DNA of 64,000 bases from Ovis canadensis (GCF_042477335.2 NC_091247.1:226262001-226326000), one strand, 5' to 3'. Numbered from the stretch's first letter, positions 44,601 through 54,139 are shown. Program-made: numbers and translations. Notes: a model not told the origin generated them from the sequence alone.

Positions 44601-47600
44601 CTGGGGTCAGTCCAGCTCCCCCAGGAAAACAGAAAACCTCCTGGAACCCTTCTCCTCTATGGGAAGAAAGCGTTAAGCCACTGGAGGAGGGGCAGCAAAA
44701 CCTGCTGCCCCCCACCCACCCGGGTGCTGGTGAAGACCCAACATGGCTGGAGACTGGGTGAAAGAAAAGAACTCTGGCTCCATGGGCAGGGCAGAAGCCC
44801 GTCCCAGGGGTCTGAAGACCCCAAATGCAGAAAGAGGGATGCGAGACTCTTTCCCGCACAAGACCCACCATCAAGGCAGAGTTGGCAGCCACTGGAGGGC
44901 ATCACTGAGTAAGTTCCATCAAGACCAAGAAACCCAGAGCCTACCTAAGGCTGCAGCTGGACCAGGCAACGCCCTCACAACCCTCCTTTCTCAGCCAGTA
45001 ACAGAGCAACAAGTACCAGCTGTCCACCCTTGAGGGAGGGGACAGGGTGTAGGGAGAAACCTCTCTTAAGATTCAGACCAAATGCTGAAGGTAGGGCTGG
45101 GAAGGACTGCAGGCAAAAGGAGACGGGGGCAGCAGAGGATGAGATGGTTAGATGGCATCATTGACTCAATGGACATGAATCCGAGCAAACTCCGGGAGAC
45201 AGTGGAGGAAGCCTGGTGTGCTAACCAGTAGGTCCAAACATAGCAACTGAACAGCAACAGGACAGGAACACTGAGGAAAGACCCTCTGAACACTCAGCAC
45301 CACCCTCGCCATGTGGAGCACGAGGCGGTGCTACAGGAGTTAACACCAGTGGTCACTCAAGTGACCAGAGTGATAACACAATTCAAACACAGCCCAGTTC
45401 CTACTAGACTGACTCACTGCCTACACTAACAGCCTGCCAAGAAGAGACAGGCTGATTTCAAAGCATCAATACAAATGATTCCTGTCTCCAATGCTGGCAC
45501 AGTGTCCAGCATCCAATCAAAAAGTAGTACACATCAAAAAAAAAAAAAAAAAAAAACAAAAAAATCCCAGTCAGGAGACAAAACAATCAACAGAATCAGA
45601 CTCAGGGAATATTAAAGTATCCTGACTCAAATGTTGAAGGATTTCATGGAGAAGATGGACAACAAGCATAAACAGATGAATATTTCAGCAGAGAGATGGA
45701 AACCACGATGGAAATGCTAGAGAAAAAATAAAAACACGGTTAACAGAAATACAGAATGCTTTCAGTGGGCTCGTCAGTATACCTGACACAGTGGAAGGAT
45801 CAGTCAACCTGAAGACTGGCCAACAGAAGTTACCCAAACTGAGACACAAAGAGAAAAATAGCGTGAAAAAAATAGAATGTCCAAGAGCTATAGGACCGTA
45901 TCAAACTGTCTAACGTGTAATTGGCGTCTGAAAAGAAGAAGAGAGAGCGAGACACCAGAAATAGCTGCAGTGGTGACTGAGAATTCTTCCAAAATAAGGA
46001 AAGGCATCAAAGCACAGCACTGAGATGCTCAGAGAAGCCCAAGCGGAATAGGCATCCTTCTCCCCTAAAAAATACATGTATCTGGACACCTCATATCCAA
46101 GCGCTGAAAACCAAAGATAAAGAGGACATCTCGAAGGCCGCCAGAAGGGGGGAAAAAGGATCCATTCCAAAAGGAACAAAGAATCACAGCTGACTTTTCA
46201 CCAGAAGCAATGCAAGCCAGCAGACAACAGCGTGGCACCTCTGAAGTCCTGAAAGGTGGCAGTGGGAGGCACAGGAGGACGCTCAGTCCCACAGTGAACA
46301 GGTGAGACGCGTTCTGGAAACAGAGGTCCACATTGGGTAATCGAGAGGGAGGGAAAAGGAGAGGAAGGGAAGGGAGGGCAGGAGCACCCCAGAGAGAGGG
46401 AGCCAGGCTGCTCCCGAAGGGAGAGCCATGCGTGCTCACCGTGCTGATGAGCAAGGGGTAGGACAGCTGACCACCGGAGGACGGCCCCGGGGTGGACTTC
46501 ACCACTGCCTGAAGGCCATGGCAGAGTTGGGAGAGAGAGCGAACCCTCGGGGGCGTGGTCTTGCGTTCCTAAGAGGTCACTTTGGCTGCAGAGTGAAAGG
46601 TGAACCCAGGAGGCAGGCCACACAACAGTCCAGGTGAGACAGGAAGGCTCCCAAGACTGCAGGGGGGCTGAGAGGGGTGGGCAGGTTTGAGCACTTCCTG
46701 GGTGGTAGAGCCACAGAAGCACAGTACCGAGGTGCATGTGGGGGCAGGGAACGGCAGAGCAGTCCTCACTGCCTCGGAGGAAGGAGAGGTGAGGAGCCCC
46801 ATGAGACCCTGAAGCTCAGAGTGGGCTCGGGGCCTCCTCCTAATTCCATGGTGTCAGCAGATTCTCGTCCCGCTGGCCCTGCTCCCATCTTCCTCCAGAC
46901 TTTGTGGGTTCCTCTGGAGGCTTTCATTCCAGGTCTCATATGGTGATGAGAAGGCTGCTCCCCCAGCCAACCCCGCCTCTTGGGACCAGCCACCTCCTTC
47001 CCCAAAGCCAAGCCCTCTGTATGGGTGAGCAGCTGGAGTCAGAGCAAAGGGAAAGAAGAGGGAGGAGGCAAGGGAGAGGGAGGGGAAGGACACAGGAAGG
47101 CGACAAGTCATCTGGAACCAGACCTCCGGGGACATCCTCAGGGAGGCGGGTGAGCAGGTGCTCGCTGGGGGGCACTCATCACCCCGGAGCTGGAAGGCAG
47201 GGATGCCAACTCTGATCCTGGCACAAACGTGAACTCAGGGAGGGTGGTAAGTTCCTCCCCCAAAACTTCCTAGCCTGCTTCCGGATCTGTATTTGAGGCC
47301 AGTCTCCTCCCCAGGCTGGGAGAACATGATAACCATCCCTGGAAACCTGGGAGCGTCCAGCCCAGAACCGAGGCCAGGTCACCGCTGTCCCTCTGTCCAG
47401 CTCCCCTGGGGCTGGCTCCTCCCCACCGTCTGCAAGTCAAACCTGCATCCTCGGGCGCTGACACCGCCCTTGCCCCTCAGGGGGCCTGTTTCTATTCAAG
47501 AGAGGCAACAACGAAGAACACGAAGCTGCTCCGAGGCTCAAACACGATGGACGGGGAGGCCCCACCAACTCTCACAGCCAGGTCCCGCCACCTCCTCCAT

Positions 47601-50600
47601 GCAGCCCCCCTGAAACCCTCCTCCTCGGAGCCCCTCTTCCTGGGTCCCCTACCTGACCCCCGAGAACGAGCACCCTGGCCCATTGGGCAGGTGTCAGCAT
47701 TAGGAGCCTGGCTTTCCAGTGTCTGTGTGAGCTCCTTGAGGGCTGCATTCACAACACTCCCTGCGCCCATCTCCCGGGCCTGGGGACGCTCTCAGCCAAA
47801 GATCATCTAGGCTGTGGCCTGTGGGCCTCCCCGCCCCAGAGGGTTCTTAAGACTAAAGATGAACCTATCAGGTCTAACCCTCTCATTTTTCAAGAGCAAA
47901 CTGAAGTCACACAGGGACAGGGCTGGAGTTGGGCCAGGCTCTCCCGTCCCCCCATCAGTGACCAGAGAACAGGGGTGCACTTCAAGACGGGTGAGAGCCA
48001 AAGGAAAGAAAAACCAGGAGCGGGGATGCCCAGGCCGAGCCAAGGAGCACATTCCAGAGCCCACGTGATCTCCACAGCCTTGGGAACCGATGCCGCCCAG
48101 ACAAGATTGGATTTAACACCAGACACCCTGGGCTTCCCTCAGGCTCAGTCGGTAAAGAAGCCACCTGCAATGCAGGAGACCCCGGCTTCAATCCCTGGGT
48201 CAGGGAGATCCCCTGGAGAAGGAAATGGCAACCCTCTCGGGTATTCTTGCCTGGAGAATCCCATGGACAGAGGAGGAGCCTGGCGGGCTACAGTCCATGG
48301 GGTTGCAGAGTTAGACACGACTTAGCAACTAAAGAGAGAGAGAGAGACCCTGGGACCAGAGGCTGTAAGAAAGGACCATCAACACTGGACAGCGAGGAGG
48401 GTCCCGGACACTGAAGGCACCACGGGCTCCCACCGTGGGGTCACAGCACGAACTGGTGCCGTCCTGCAGGACCTCCGTGAGGATGGAAACAGCTGAAGCC
48501 TGCTGTCCAGCGCAATGACCACTAGCCACGTGCAGCTCCTGAGCTCATGGAGTGTGGCCAGTGCTACTGAGGAACTGAGTCTCTATAATTTTATTTCAAT
48601 TCCTTAAACTTCGATACCCCCCTGGGAACTAGAGGCTCCCGTATTAAGACAGCACAGTCCTAGCCTGTCATCTGAGCTCAAATGTCAGAAACACAGAAAA
48701 GTTCTAGAAGTACTGAAGTACTGTGGAGGAAAGCAGGATCCGACTGTTGCGACCTCTCCCATCAGACGCTCCCCACCAGAGGGGCGGGGTGGACAGGGGC
48801 CCTGGGGCCACCTGCAAGTTCACTGCGACCCCCTAGACTTGGGCACTGGGAACCCAAGCGGTCCCGCGGGTCCACACTGGAACTGTCCGGCCCTCGGCAG
48901 GCTGAGCACTCACTGAAGACAGGCACCCAACAGGACTTTTCTCTGCATGCCCAGCCCCGAGGAAAGGTCGGGGTGCCGCGGGTGCTCAGGGAGTGAAAGC
49001 TGGCATTGACGACACCCTGCCCTCTGCTTAGGGTGCATCTGGTCCAGGCAGGAGCCCCGGCTTATCTTTCCACCCACCCTCACAGCTGCCCAGCAAGGCG
49101 CCGAGGCAGCCTCTCCCACCAAGGGCAGCACAGCTCAGGTGGTCTCACCTGCCCAGGGGCAGCCAGCAGGTGAGTAGCACAGCTGTACTCACATGCAGGT
49201 CTTTGCACTCCAAAGCCAGGCCCTCAATGTCCAAGCCAGAGCCTCCTGCAGACCCACTCCCGGTGGGGAGGAGGAAGAAGGGAGGCGGGGACGGGAAGGG
49301 AATGGAATCGTGAAGTCGGCCGCCTGAAGTTCACGTGGCCCAGGACTCAGAACTCTGACAAAACCCCTAAAACCCCGAAGCATCCTGAGACTTCCACCCC
49401 AGAGCAGGGGAGAGAAGGTGGGATCCTCCCTCCTCCTTGGGGCCTGAGTCCAGCTCCCTCCTCCATAGGGGCAGGGGCGAAACTGGCGGCGGAGCAGAGG
49501 ACAGACCTGATTGTCCCTCAACTGCTGTGTAACTCTGAGCAAGTCCGTGCCTTCTCTGAGCCTCTGGATTAACACGGCAGAGTACCAGGCACGTGGGACT
49601 CGTCAAGGGGCCACTTCACCACTCTGAGGGCCCACGGCAAACTACACCTGGCCTGCGTTCAAAGTAACAGCCCCTCCAAGGACCCGGGAGCAGAAGCACA
49701 GCAGGGGAGTCGCCTGAGGGCAACTGCCTGGGGTGGGGTGGGGGGTGGGAAGGAACCCAGATCCTGCCCCCTAGGCAGCTCCTCCTGCCACACTAGCTGC
49801 CACTGGAGAGGACCTCCAGGGCGTGCCATCTTTGGTTGAGTGAAAATTAGATTTGGGGGACTGATTCTTCAGGCCCCTCTGTTATCATTTTGAGTAATGA
49901 ACTTTACAGGCGGTGGGGGCTGCGAGGACATGGGACCTCCAGAAGCACTGGTCTCAGCAAGGTCATCCTTCCTGAGAAAACTTCTCACTTTTCCTGTCAC
50001 CATCCCACGACATGGACAAGCAGGATGGACTGGGTGAAGGTTAAGAACCAGGAGGAAAGCAAAAAAGGAATAGCAGATACTGGCCTACACAAACCCGTGA
50101 CACCCTGCGGCTTCACTCCCGGGCCCGCCGTCAACTCAAACAAGCCTCGTCCCAGGCACTTGAGCTTGGGTGAGCCACTTCACCTCCCAGAGTTTCTGTG
50201 CCGGACTTCTGAAATGGAGACCACCTCTGGTCAGAGAGGTCCGCAGACAGCTCACTGCCATGATGAACGGTGGCCTTTGCAAGTGACAGAGCACGGAGCA
50301 TGGCAGGTCGCCAGCTGAGCGCTACTAATGTCCTCTCCCTCTGGCTCACACACAGTTCAAACAAGGGCATCTTCAGGCTGCCCTGCAGGCTGCATGCATG
50401 CTCAGTCGCTTCAGACGTGTCCAGCTCTCTGCGACCCCATGGACTGTAGCCCGCCAGGCTCCTCTGTCCATAGGATTCTCCAGGGAAGAATACTGGAGTG
50501 AGCTGCCATTTCCTTCTCCGGCAGGGGGGGGTGTCTTCCCTACCCAGAGTCTCCTGTGTTGGCAGGTGGATTTTTTGCCACTGAGTCACCAGGGAAGCCC

Positions 50601-52865
50601 TTAAAATGGGTTTGTGTTGTTCAGCTGTGTCCGACTCTTTGCAACCCCATGGTCTGTAGCCCGGTGGGCTCCTCTGTCCATGGGATTCTCCAGGCAAGAG
50701 TACTGGAGGAGGTTGCCATGCCTGTCTCCAGGGGATCTTCCTGACCCAGGGGTCAAATCCACAACTTATGTCTCCTGCATCGGCAGGCAGGTGTTTTGTT
50801 TTTTTTTTTTTTTAACCACTAGCGCCATCTCAGGCTGCCCAGTCGGCAGGTAAAAGGCAAAAGGAGCCAGCAGGGGGCAGATGGAGAAACAGTAAGGGCC
50901 TGGAAGGACCGTAAGGGGAAAAATAATTTTAAGCTTTGAAAAGGAGGCTCTTTCAGGCTGTGTGCAAAGGGACCCCACACCAGGATCTCCGGCCGAGCTG
51001 GGTTCTCTGTTTCCGAAGGGAAGAGCCAATCTTTGCTCTCCTTCTGAGAGCAAAGTCAGAAGGACATGTTTTTATCTTTGAAAGATGCAAGTTACAAACA
51101 AGATGTGAGGTTTGGTTATCCAGAAAACTTCCTTAAACTAACACTTCATTCCCATCAAGGTCCCTGCAGAACCCCAGCAGGCCCGTCTAAAGCCTCCCCA
51201 CAAGCTTCAAGGCCATGCCTTTCAAGCAAGCTCTATGCCCAGGGCCTCCCCAGCCTGCCAGCAGCCCAGCTTCTCAGCCACCATCTCCTACTCATGAAAT
51301 GGAGGGGAGTAACAGAGAACCACAACTGCCCATCTGCCACTCCGAAATCCTCAGAGGTGCCCACATTTTTCCCAATTCAGAGGTAGGCAGACCCTGCCCT
51401 AAACTGACAGGAGGCCATTTTCAGCCTTCAGTGATCCCAGGGAACAGGAGGCAAGCCAACTGCTGTCCCGCCCACACCCTGCTGGGGGTCTTATATATAT
51501 GAATGATATCCCTGGCTCTAAAATCTGACCAATTTTGAATCCCCACACTTCCTTTTCCTTCTTCCCAAAGACAGCCCAGCAGTGCCTCCAGACTCCTCTC
51601 CACCCCTCCACTCACAAGCCCCTTCTTCCGCCTTCCTGGGAGAACCAGGCCTACCCCCTGGGCATCTGGGGCCCTGCACAGCAAGGACAGCCAAGCCTAC
51701 AGGCTCTCCCAGCAACCTGCCAGCCTGATCCTCTGACCACGCGACCTCAAGGCCGCCACCCTGCACACCAGGCCAAAGACGCACTGCACTGTCTGGGTTC
51801 AGAGCAGTGAATCCCTCTCTCTTCAGGACAGCGGCAACAATGGAAACCCGCAGGAATGTCAAACAGGAAAGTTGCCCCTTTTCCCTACAAACCTCAGAAG
51901 AGGCACTACATCAAAAATCTCTTACATCAGGTCCTGGGCACATGCACACCCGCCTGGCCTTAAATCGCAGCTCCTCCCGCTCATCAGCTGTGTGACCTTG
52001 GGCAAGCAACCTCCCCTCTCTGAGCCTCAGTGCCCACCATACAGTGGGAGTGCGAACGATCACCTGGGCTTCACACAGCGGTCATGAAAGCGACATTCTA
52101 ATGCTAGGAAATGTGACTGCCCTGGGTCCCGGAAGCCAGGATACACCGGGGTGAAGGAGGCGGCCCTGGATCAGGGGGGACACATCGGACACTGCACTCT
52201 GGGCACGGGCCAGTCCCATCCCCCAGCCAGTGCCCACGCAGGAAATGAGGGACGCACACAGCCCTGACGCCCCGTTTCACCCCCTTCCCAAGATCAACAC
52301 CAGGACTTGGCGCTCATCAAAGGGCTGAACCGAACCCAAAAACAGAGAGGTTTAGTGACTGTCCAAGGTCACACAGCCAGCTGGACATCGGGAGGGGAGG
52401 CAGTGAAGGGTGGCGGGCCTGGGCCTGTCTGCCTGGCAGCTGCCGCCCCCAAACAAGGCTCCATCCCCACAGGACGCCACCTGGCCACGGACACCGGGGG
52501 CTCAACCTCCAAACACCTGGTTTCCCCCCAAACCCCGGGCCGACCACCCCCACCCCGCCCTGTCGGGCTCCAGGCATCGCGCCCCCGCCCTCGGCCCCCC
52601 ACCCCCGGTCGGCCCCCCGCCTCCCCGCGCGCGGGCCGCAGCGTCCACGCCGGCGCGCCGCAGAGCCGGCCGGGGCGGGGTCCGCGCAGGGCTCACCGGA
52701 CTTGGGGTAGGTGACGATCCACACGTCGCTGGGCCGCACCGGGAAGTTGGCGATCTCCTCCATCTTCCCGCGGCAAAAGGGCGGCAGCCGCACGCCGTGG
52801 AACTCGAAGTACTTGCTCTCGAACTCGCCCGGCGTGCTGGGGGTCTCCGCCTCGCTCTCCGCCAT
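26511..52865 (-). CDS. SULT4A1: SULT4A1, sulfotransferase family 4A member 1 (complete, seven coding exons)
   Basis: Exons in transcript order: 52865-52697, 38627-38497, 37325-37245, 35559-35433, 31740-31646, 29596-29458, 26623-26511. Joined, they give 284 codons plus stop, the usual length of this highly conserved, brain-enriched cytosolic sulfotransferase. Visible motifs are the 5'-phosphosulfate loop TYPKSGT (residues 52-58), the position of the catalytic histidine in KSHLPYRF (H111), the 3'-phosphate motif [12 protein letters not shown] (R133, S141), and the dimer motif [10 protein letters not shown] (254-263). The family's usual C-terminal RKGxxGDWK motif is replaced by [14 protein letters not shown]4A1 is known as an orphan with little or no PAPS-dependent activity. 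All introns are GT-AG, and the phases agree. No frameshift or stop was seen. Confidence 0.98.
28651..28756. repeat. 54-bp tandem duplication
   Basis: The block beginning GGGCACAGAGAGCAGCCCCC at about 28655 recurs from about 28709 with almost no change; both copies end in GGACTCTTGTGGGA. Confidence 0.93.
28894..28981. repeat. CA-rich microsatellite
   Basis: Two CA runs separated by CCCCGTGTGCG and CCCTCACATATACAC spacers. Confidence 0.93.
29458..29596 (-). CDS. SULT4A1: SULT4A1 exon 6 (residues 202-247)
   Basis: 139 bp, encoding [20 protein letters not shown] through EALPVGR. Acceptor TTCCAG|GACCTG; donor CCGGG|GTACGT, phase 1. A few residues (for example VAMVEQ and LESLVEH) appear to differ from the human protein as I recall it. 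Confidence 0.97.
29597..31645 (-). other. SULT4A1 intron 5
   Basis: 2.0 kb, GT-AG. Its 5' part (high coordinates) is the minisatellite. The rest is GC-rich single-copy DNA with no recognised element. Confidence 0.9.
31186..31630. repeat. GC-rich minisatellite, about 29-bp unit
   Basis: About 14-15 imperfect units built on CTCAGGACACGCCCC plus a CACCCACCC block; the variable centre reads TGAGGC, CCCAGGT or CGAGGC. Unit order is mixed, which suggests past unequal exchange. On the transcribed strand the array is G-rich. Confidence 0.95.
31646..31740 (-). CDS. SULT4A1: SULT4A1 exon 5 (residues 170-201)
   Basis: 95 bp, encoding [20 protein letters not shown] through YEDMHR. Acceptor TCCACAG|TGGGC; donor CACCGG|GTGAGT. 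The GC-rich minisatellite of intron 5 begins about 15 bases past this donor. Confidence 0.98.
31741..35432 (-). other. SULT4A1 intron 4
   Basis: 3.7 kb of GC-rich sequence without young SINEs. It includes a short GGGGT tandem tract at about 32066-32090. Long open frames here are compositional and have no family match. Confidence 0.88.
32066..32090. repeat. GGGGT pentamer tract
   Basis: Four GGGGT units followed by GGGG, a potential G-quadruplex on the plus strand (C-rich in the SULT4A1 transcript). Confidence 0.85.
35433..35559 (-). CDS. SULT4A1: SULT4A1 exon 4 (residues 128-169)
   Basis: 127 bp. It encodes [16 protein letters not shown] and the RRFMNDK end. Acceptor GCCGCAG|GTCATC; donor GACAAGC|GTGAGT, phase 1. 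It carries the 3'-phosphoadenosine contact residues of the family. Confidence 0.98.
35881..36222 (+). mobile_element. BovB LINE 3' fragment in L1
   Basis: GAGAAGACTCTTGAGAGTCC, GCTGAAGCTGAAGCGCCAAT and GAGATGGTTGGATGGCATC belong to the BovB 3' end. The flanks ACAGTTGAC and ATAGCTGAT resemble a decayed target-site duplication. Confidence 0.88.
36364..36486 (-). mobile_element. BovB/Bov-tA-derived fragment in L1
   Basis: CCAGTCGTGTCCGACTCTTT, GCAGCACGCCAGGCCTCCC and AGTTTGCCCAAGTCCATGTC are the reverse complement of the BovB 3' tail. Confidence 0.8.
37245..37325 (-). CDS. SULT4A1: SULT4A1 exon 3 (residues 101-127)
   Basis: 81 bp, phase 0 at both ends, so skipping it would keep the frame but remove KSHLPYRF with the catalytic-position histidine. 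Acceptor CCACAG|GAACTG; donor TCCAAG|GTAACC. Confidence 0.98.
37326..38496 (-). other. SULT4A1 intron 2
   Basis: 1.2 kb, GT-AG, GC-rich. No repeat or other feature was recognised. Confidence 0.88.
38497..38627 (-). CDS. SULT4A1: SULT4A1 exon 2 (residues 57-100)
   Basis: 131 bp. Acceptor CTCCAG|GCACC completes Gly57. The exon encodes [11 protein letters not shown] through QPGLDIIK, and ends at donor ATCAAG|GTGGGC in phase 0. Confidence 0.98.
39183..39788 (+). mobile_element. BovB LINE 3' fragment
   Basis: GGTGGTGACTGCAGCCATGG, GAGATGGACTGTAAAGAAGG, GCTGGAGAAGATTCTTGAGA and AGTCAGACACGACTGGGCAA mark the last ~0.6 kb of BovB, with frameshifts in the residual frame. Confidence 0.92.
40268..40445 (+). 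mobile_element. Bov-tA SINE
   Basis: Sense copy: GGCTTCCCTGGTGGTACAG ... GCGGGCTGCAGTCCACGACT. The tail is shortened. Confidence 0.9.
41390..41640 (-). mobile_element. Diverged MLT-like (ERVL-MaLR) LTR fragment
   Basis: CGGCTGTAACCAATTACCAA, then AACTCAGTGGCCCAGAACAA and CAAGGTGGTCTGCGAGGC read as the reverse complement of an old mammalian MaLR LTR. It has no coding capacity. The family call is tentative. Confidence 0.45.
42463..42668 (+). mobile_element. CHR-type SINE
   Basis: GGATTTCCCTGGTGGTCCAG, GGTTCGATCTCTGGTCTGGG and CAACTAGAGAAAGCCCGCAC, ending in AAAAATAAATTG. Confidence 0.92.
43190..43720 (-). mobile_element. Old L1/HAL1-type LINE remnant
   Basis: On the minus strand GTGAAATTTCAGAGGAGATC, AGCTTCCAGAGATAAGAATG and GGAATTAAAAACATTGTAGC follow an old L1/HAL1 ORF1-like region. 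It is highly diverged. Confidence 0.55.
45083..45255 (+). mobile_element. BovB LINE 3' tail fragment
   Basis: GGATGAGATGGTTAGATGGC, ATTGACTCAATGGACATGA and GCAAACTCCGGGAGACAG match the BovB 3' end. Confidence 0.85.
45420..46310 (+). mobile_element. HAL1/old L1 ORF1-region remnant
   Basis: AAAACAATCAACAGAATCAG, CTAACGTGTAATTGGCGTCT and AGAAGCAATGCAAGCCAGCA occur in the order of a HAL1-type element. A poly-A run at 45538-45557 interrupts it. No frame is intact. Confidence 0.7.
47041..47105. repeat. Polypurine tract
   Basis: About 65 bases almost entirely of A and G on the plus strand. Confidence 0.85.
48131..48346 (+). mobile_element. Bov-tA SINE with TSD
   Basis: Sense copy, GGCTTCCCTCAGGCTCAGTC to CACGACTTAGCAACTAAAG, with a (GA)n tail. 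ACCCTGGG flanks it at 48125-48132 and 48347-48354. Confidence 0.93.
49495..49600 (+). repeat. MIR fragment
   Basis: CAACTGCTGTGTAACTCTGA followed by GCCTTCTCTGAGCCTC is MIR core-like. Confidence 0.55.
50384..50600 (-). mobile_element. Bov-tA SINE (first of a pair)
   Basis: Antisense: GCTCAGTCGCTTCAGACGTG ... CCACTGAGTCACCAGGGAAG. With the next element it lies between direct repeats TCAGGCTGCCC at 50373-50383 and 50830-50840. Confidence 0.92.
50611..50829 (-). mobile_element. Bov-tA SINE (second of a pair)
   Basis: Antisense: TGTTCAGCTGTGTCCGACTC ... then a T-rich run and ACCACTAGCGCCATC, the reverse of the GATGGCGCTAGTGG head variant. Confidence 0.92.
51955..52090 (+). repeat. MIR SINE
   Basis: TCATCAGCTGTGTGACCTTG, GGCAAGCAACCTCC and TCTGAGCCTCAGTGCCCACC match the MIR core. 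Confidence 0.75.
52315..52410 (-). repeat. MIR fragment
   Basis: AGAGAGGTTTAGTGACTGTC and CAAGGTCACACAGCCAGCTG are the reverse-oriented MIR core. Confidence 0.7.
52697..52865 (-). CDS. SULT4A1: SULT4A1 exon 1 (start codon, residues 1-56)
   Basis: The start ATG at 52865-52863 has G at -3 and G at +4. The exon encodes the N-terminus [15 protein letters not shown] through the first part of the PAPS loop, VTYPKS. The donor is TCCG|GTGAGC, phase 1. The intron therefore splits the TYPKSGT loop after its serine codon. Confidence 0.98.
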
Positions 52866-52973
52866 GCCGCCGCCCGGCCCCGCAGCCCCGCAGCCCCGCA
52901 GCCCCGCCGCCGCCGCCGCCCCGCGCCCTAGCCTGCCGCCCCGCAGCCGCCGCGCGGCGCTCCTCCGCAGGCG

Positions 52974-52981
52974 TGACGTCA
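52974..52981 (-). promoter_or_regulatory. CRE 1 (TGACGTCA)
   Basis: Perfect palindromic cAMP response element, 109 bases upstream of the SULT4A1 start codon. Confidence 0.8.
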
Positions 52982-53000
52982 CGGCGCTCCTCCGCAGGCG

Positions 53001-53008
53001 TGACGTCA
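53001..53008 (-). promoter_or_regulatory. CRE 2 (TGACGTCA)
   Basis: Second perfect CRE, in the second copy of the 27-bp duplication. Confidence 0.8.
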
Positions 53009-53075
53009 CGGCGCCGCCCGGCCCGCGCCCCGCCCCAGCCGGCGCGGCGGGCCACCCCCCCCCCGCTCCATGTCG

Positions 53076-53083
53076 TGACGTCA
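53076..53083 (-). promoter_or_regulatory. CRE 3 (TGACGTCA)
   Basis: Perfect CRE within the larger palindrome TCGTGACGTCACGA. Confidence 0.8.
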
Positions 53084-53106
53084 CGACGCCGGCGTGAATG
53101 CGGGCA

Positions 53107-53114
53107 TGACGTCA
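53107..53114 (-). promoter_or_regulatory. CRE 4 (TGACGTCA)
   Basis: Perfect CRE within CATGACGTCATG, 31 bases from CRE 3. Confidence 0.8.
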
Positions 53115-53314
53115 TGGCCCGAGCCCCGCCCCGGCCACCCCTCGCCCACCCTTCCTGAGGGCCGTCCAAGACCCCTCCCCCGCCCTCCTCCTGGCTGGCA
53201 GTCTGCATCACCTTCATCACGCATGTGTTAACCAACCCAGGGATTCCAGCGATTCTGTCCTTCAGCAAAGCTTCAACACAAACTCAACAAACACTGCAAC
53301 TAGCAGTGACCCGA

Positions 53315-53450
53315 AAGATTCATTCATCATTCATTCAACAAATATTTAGGGAGCCTCTGATCTGTACCTGCCACGGGTTGAGGGTCCAGACCAGTGATAC
53401 TGGCAAGAGCCCAGTCCCCTTGGAGCTTACATTTGTGAATAACCAAGACG
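53315..53450 (+). repeat. Ancient L2/MIR-like repeat
   Basis: ATTCATTCAACAAATATTTA, then CTTGGAGCTTACATTTGT, a common old mammalian repeat type; exact family uncertain. Confidence 0.5.
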
Positions 53451-53689
53451 ATTTCAGATCAGAATAAGACCTGTGAATCACACGCTTACAATATCCTGAG
53501 AGCAGGAAAGGGTTAAATCTGTTAATTGAAGATTTCCAGGGCCCACTCCAGAACTCATGATACCCAGGACCTTTGGTGCAGTGCTTCACAAGTCTGTTTA
53601 AAACGTACTTCTTAGGCAGACTACAATTCGAGAACAACTGAATTCTATAGAGGTTTTAGTACAACCCCTCATCCATTCACTCAAGAAAC

Positions 53690-53860
53690 ACACACAGGCA
53701 AAGCTCATTTTATTGTGCTTTGCAGATGCTGTGCTGTTTACAAATAGAACATTTGTGACAATCTTGCATTGTCAAATGATGATTAGCAATTTTTAGCAAT
53801 AAAATATTTGTTAATTAAGTCATGTGCATTCGTGACTTTTTTTTAAAGAAATAGTGGTAT
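53690..53860 (-). mobile_element. Tigger (mariner) MITE-like remnant
   Basis: CTCATTTTATTGTGCTTTGC, AACATTTGTGACAATCTTGC and TTTTAGCAATAAAATATTTG match the ends of Tigger1-type elements with the transposase region deleted. Confidence 0.7.
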
Positions 53861-53968
53861 TGCACAGGTTCAGTGTCCCTGACTGTGAAAAGAGAATGGT
53901 ACTCTCTACTTCTAGGTACTGTAGTTGAGAGGACAGAGATAATTACACCAGCAAGAGTTCAGAGCTAT

Positions 53969-54138
53969 GGGATTTCCCTGGTGGTCCAGTGGCTGAGACT
54001 CTGCACTCAATGCAGGAGCCCCAGGTTTGATCCTTGGCCAGGGAACTAGATCCCACATGCCACACAAAGATCCAAGATCCTGCAAGCTACAACTAAGACC
54101 CAGCATAGCCAAATTAATTAATTAATTAATTTAAAAAA
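53969..54138 (+). mobile_element. CHR-type SINE
   Basis: GGATTTCCCTGGTGGTCCAG, GGTTTGATCCTTGGCCAGGG and an (AATT)n-rich tail. Flanks AAGAGTTCAGAGC and AAGAATCCAGAGC form a diverged duplication. Confidence 0.9.
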
Positions 54139-54139
54139 G

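Larger units (their letters stand above)
38628..52696 (-). other. SULT4A1 intron 1
   Basis: 14 kb, the largest intron. It holds SINEs, BovB and old LINE copies listed separately. Long open frames at 40787-41764 and 41700-42611 lie here on the plus strand; they have no recognisable domains, and part of one overlaps an old LTR, so no gene is called. Confidence 0.9.
52955..53008. repeat. 27-bp tandem duplication carrying a CRE
   Basis: Two perfect 27-base copies, 52955-52981 and 52982-53008, each with GGCGCTCCTCCGCAGGCG and ending in TGACGTCA. A partial third start, CGGCGCC, follows. Confidence 0.97.
52450..53180. promoter_or_regulatory. SULT4A1: SULT4A1 CpG island promoter
   Basis: Very GC- and CpG-rich DNA covers exon 1 and the upstream flank. 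There is no TATA box. The transcription start should lie between the start codon and the nearest CRE (about 52866-52970), within a GC-rich 5' UTR. Four palindromic CREs lie just upstream. Confidence 0.9.
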
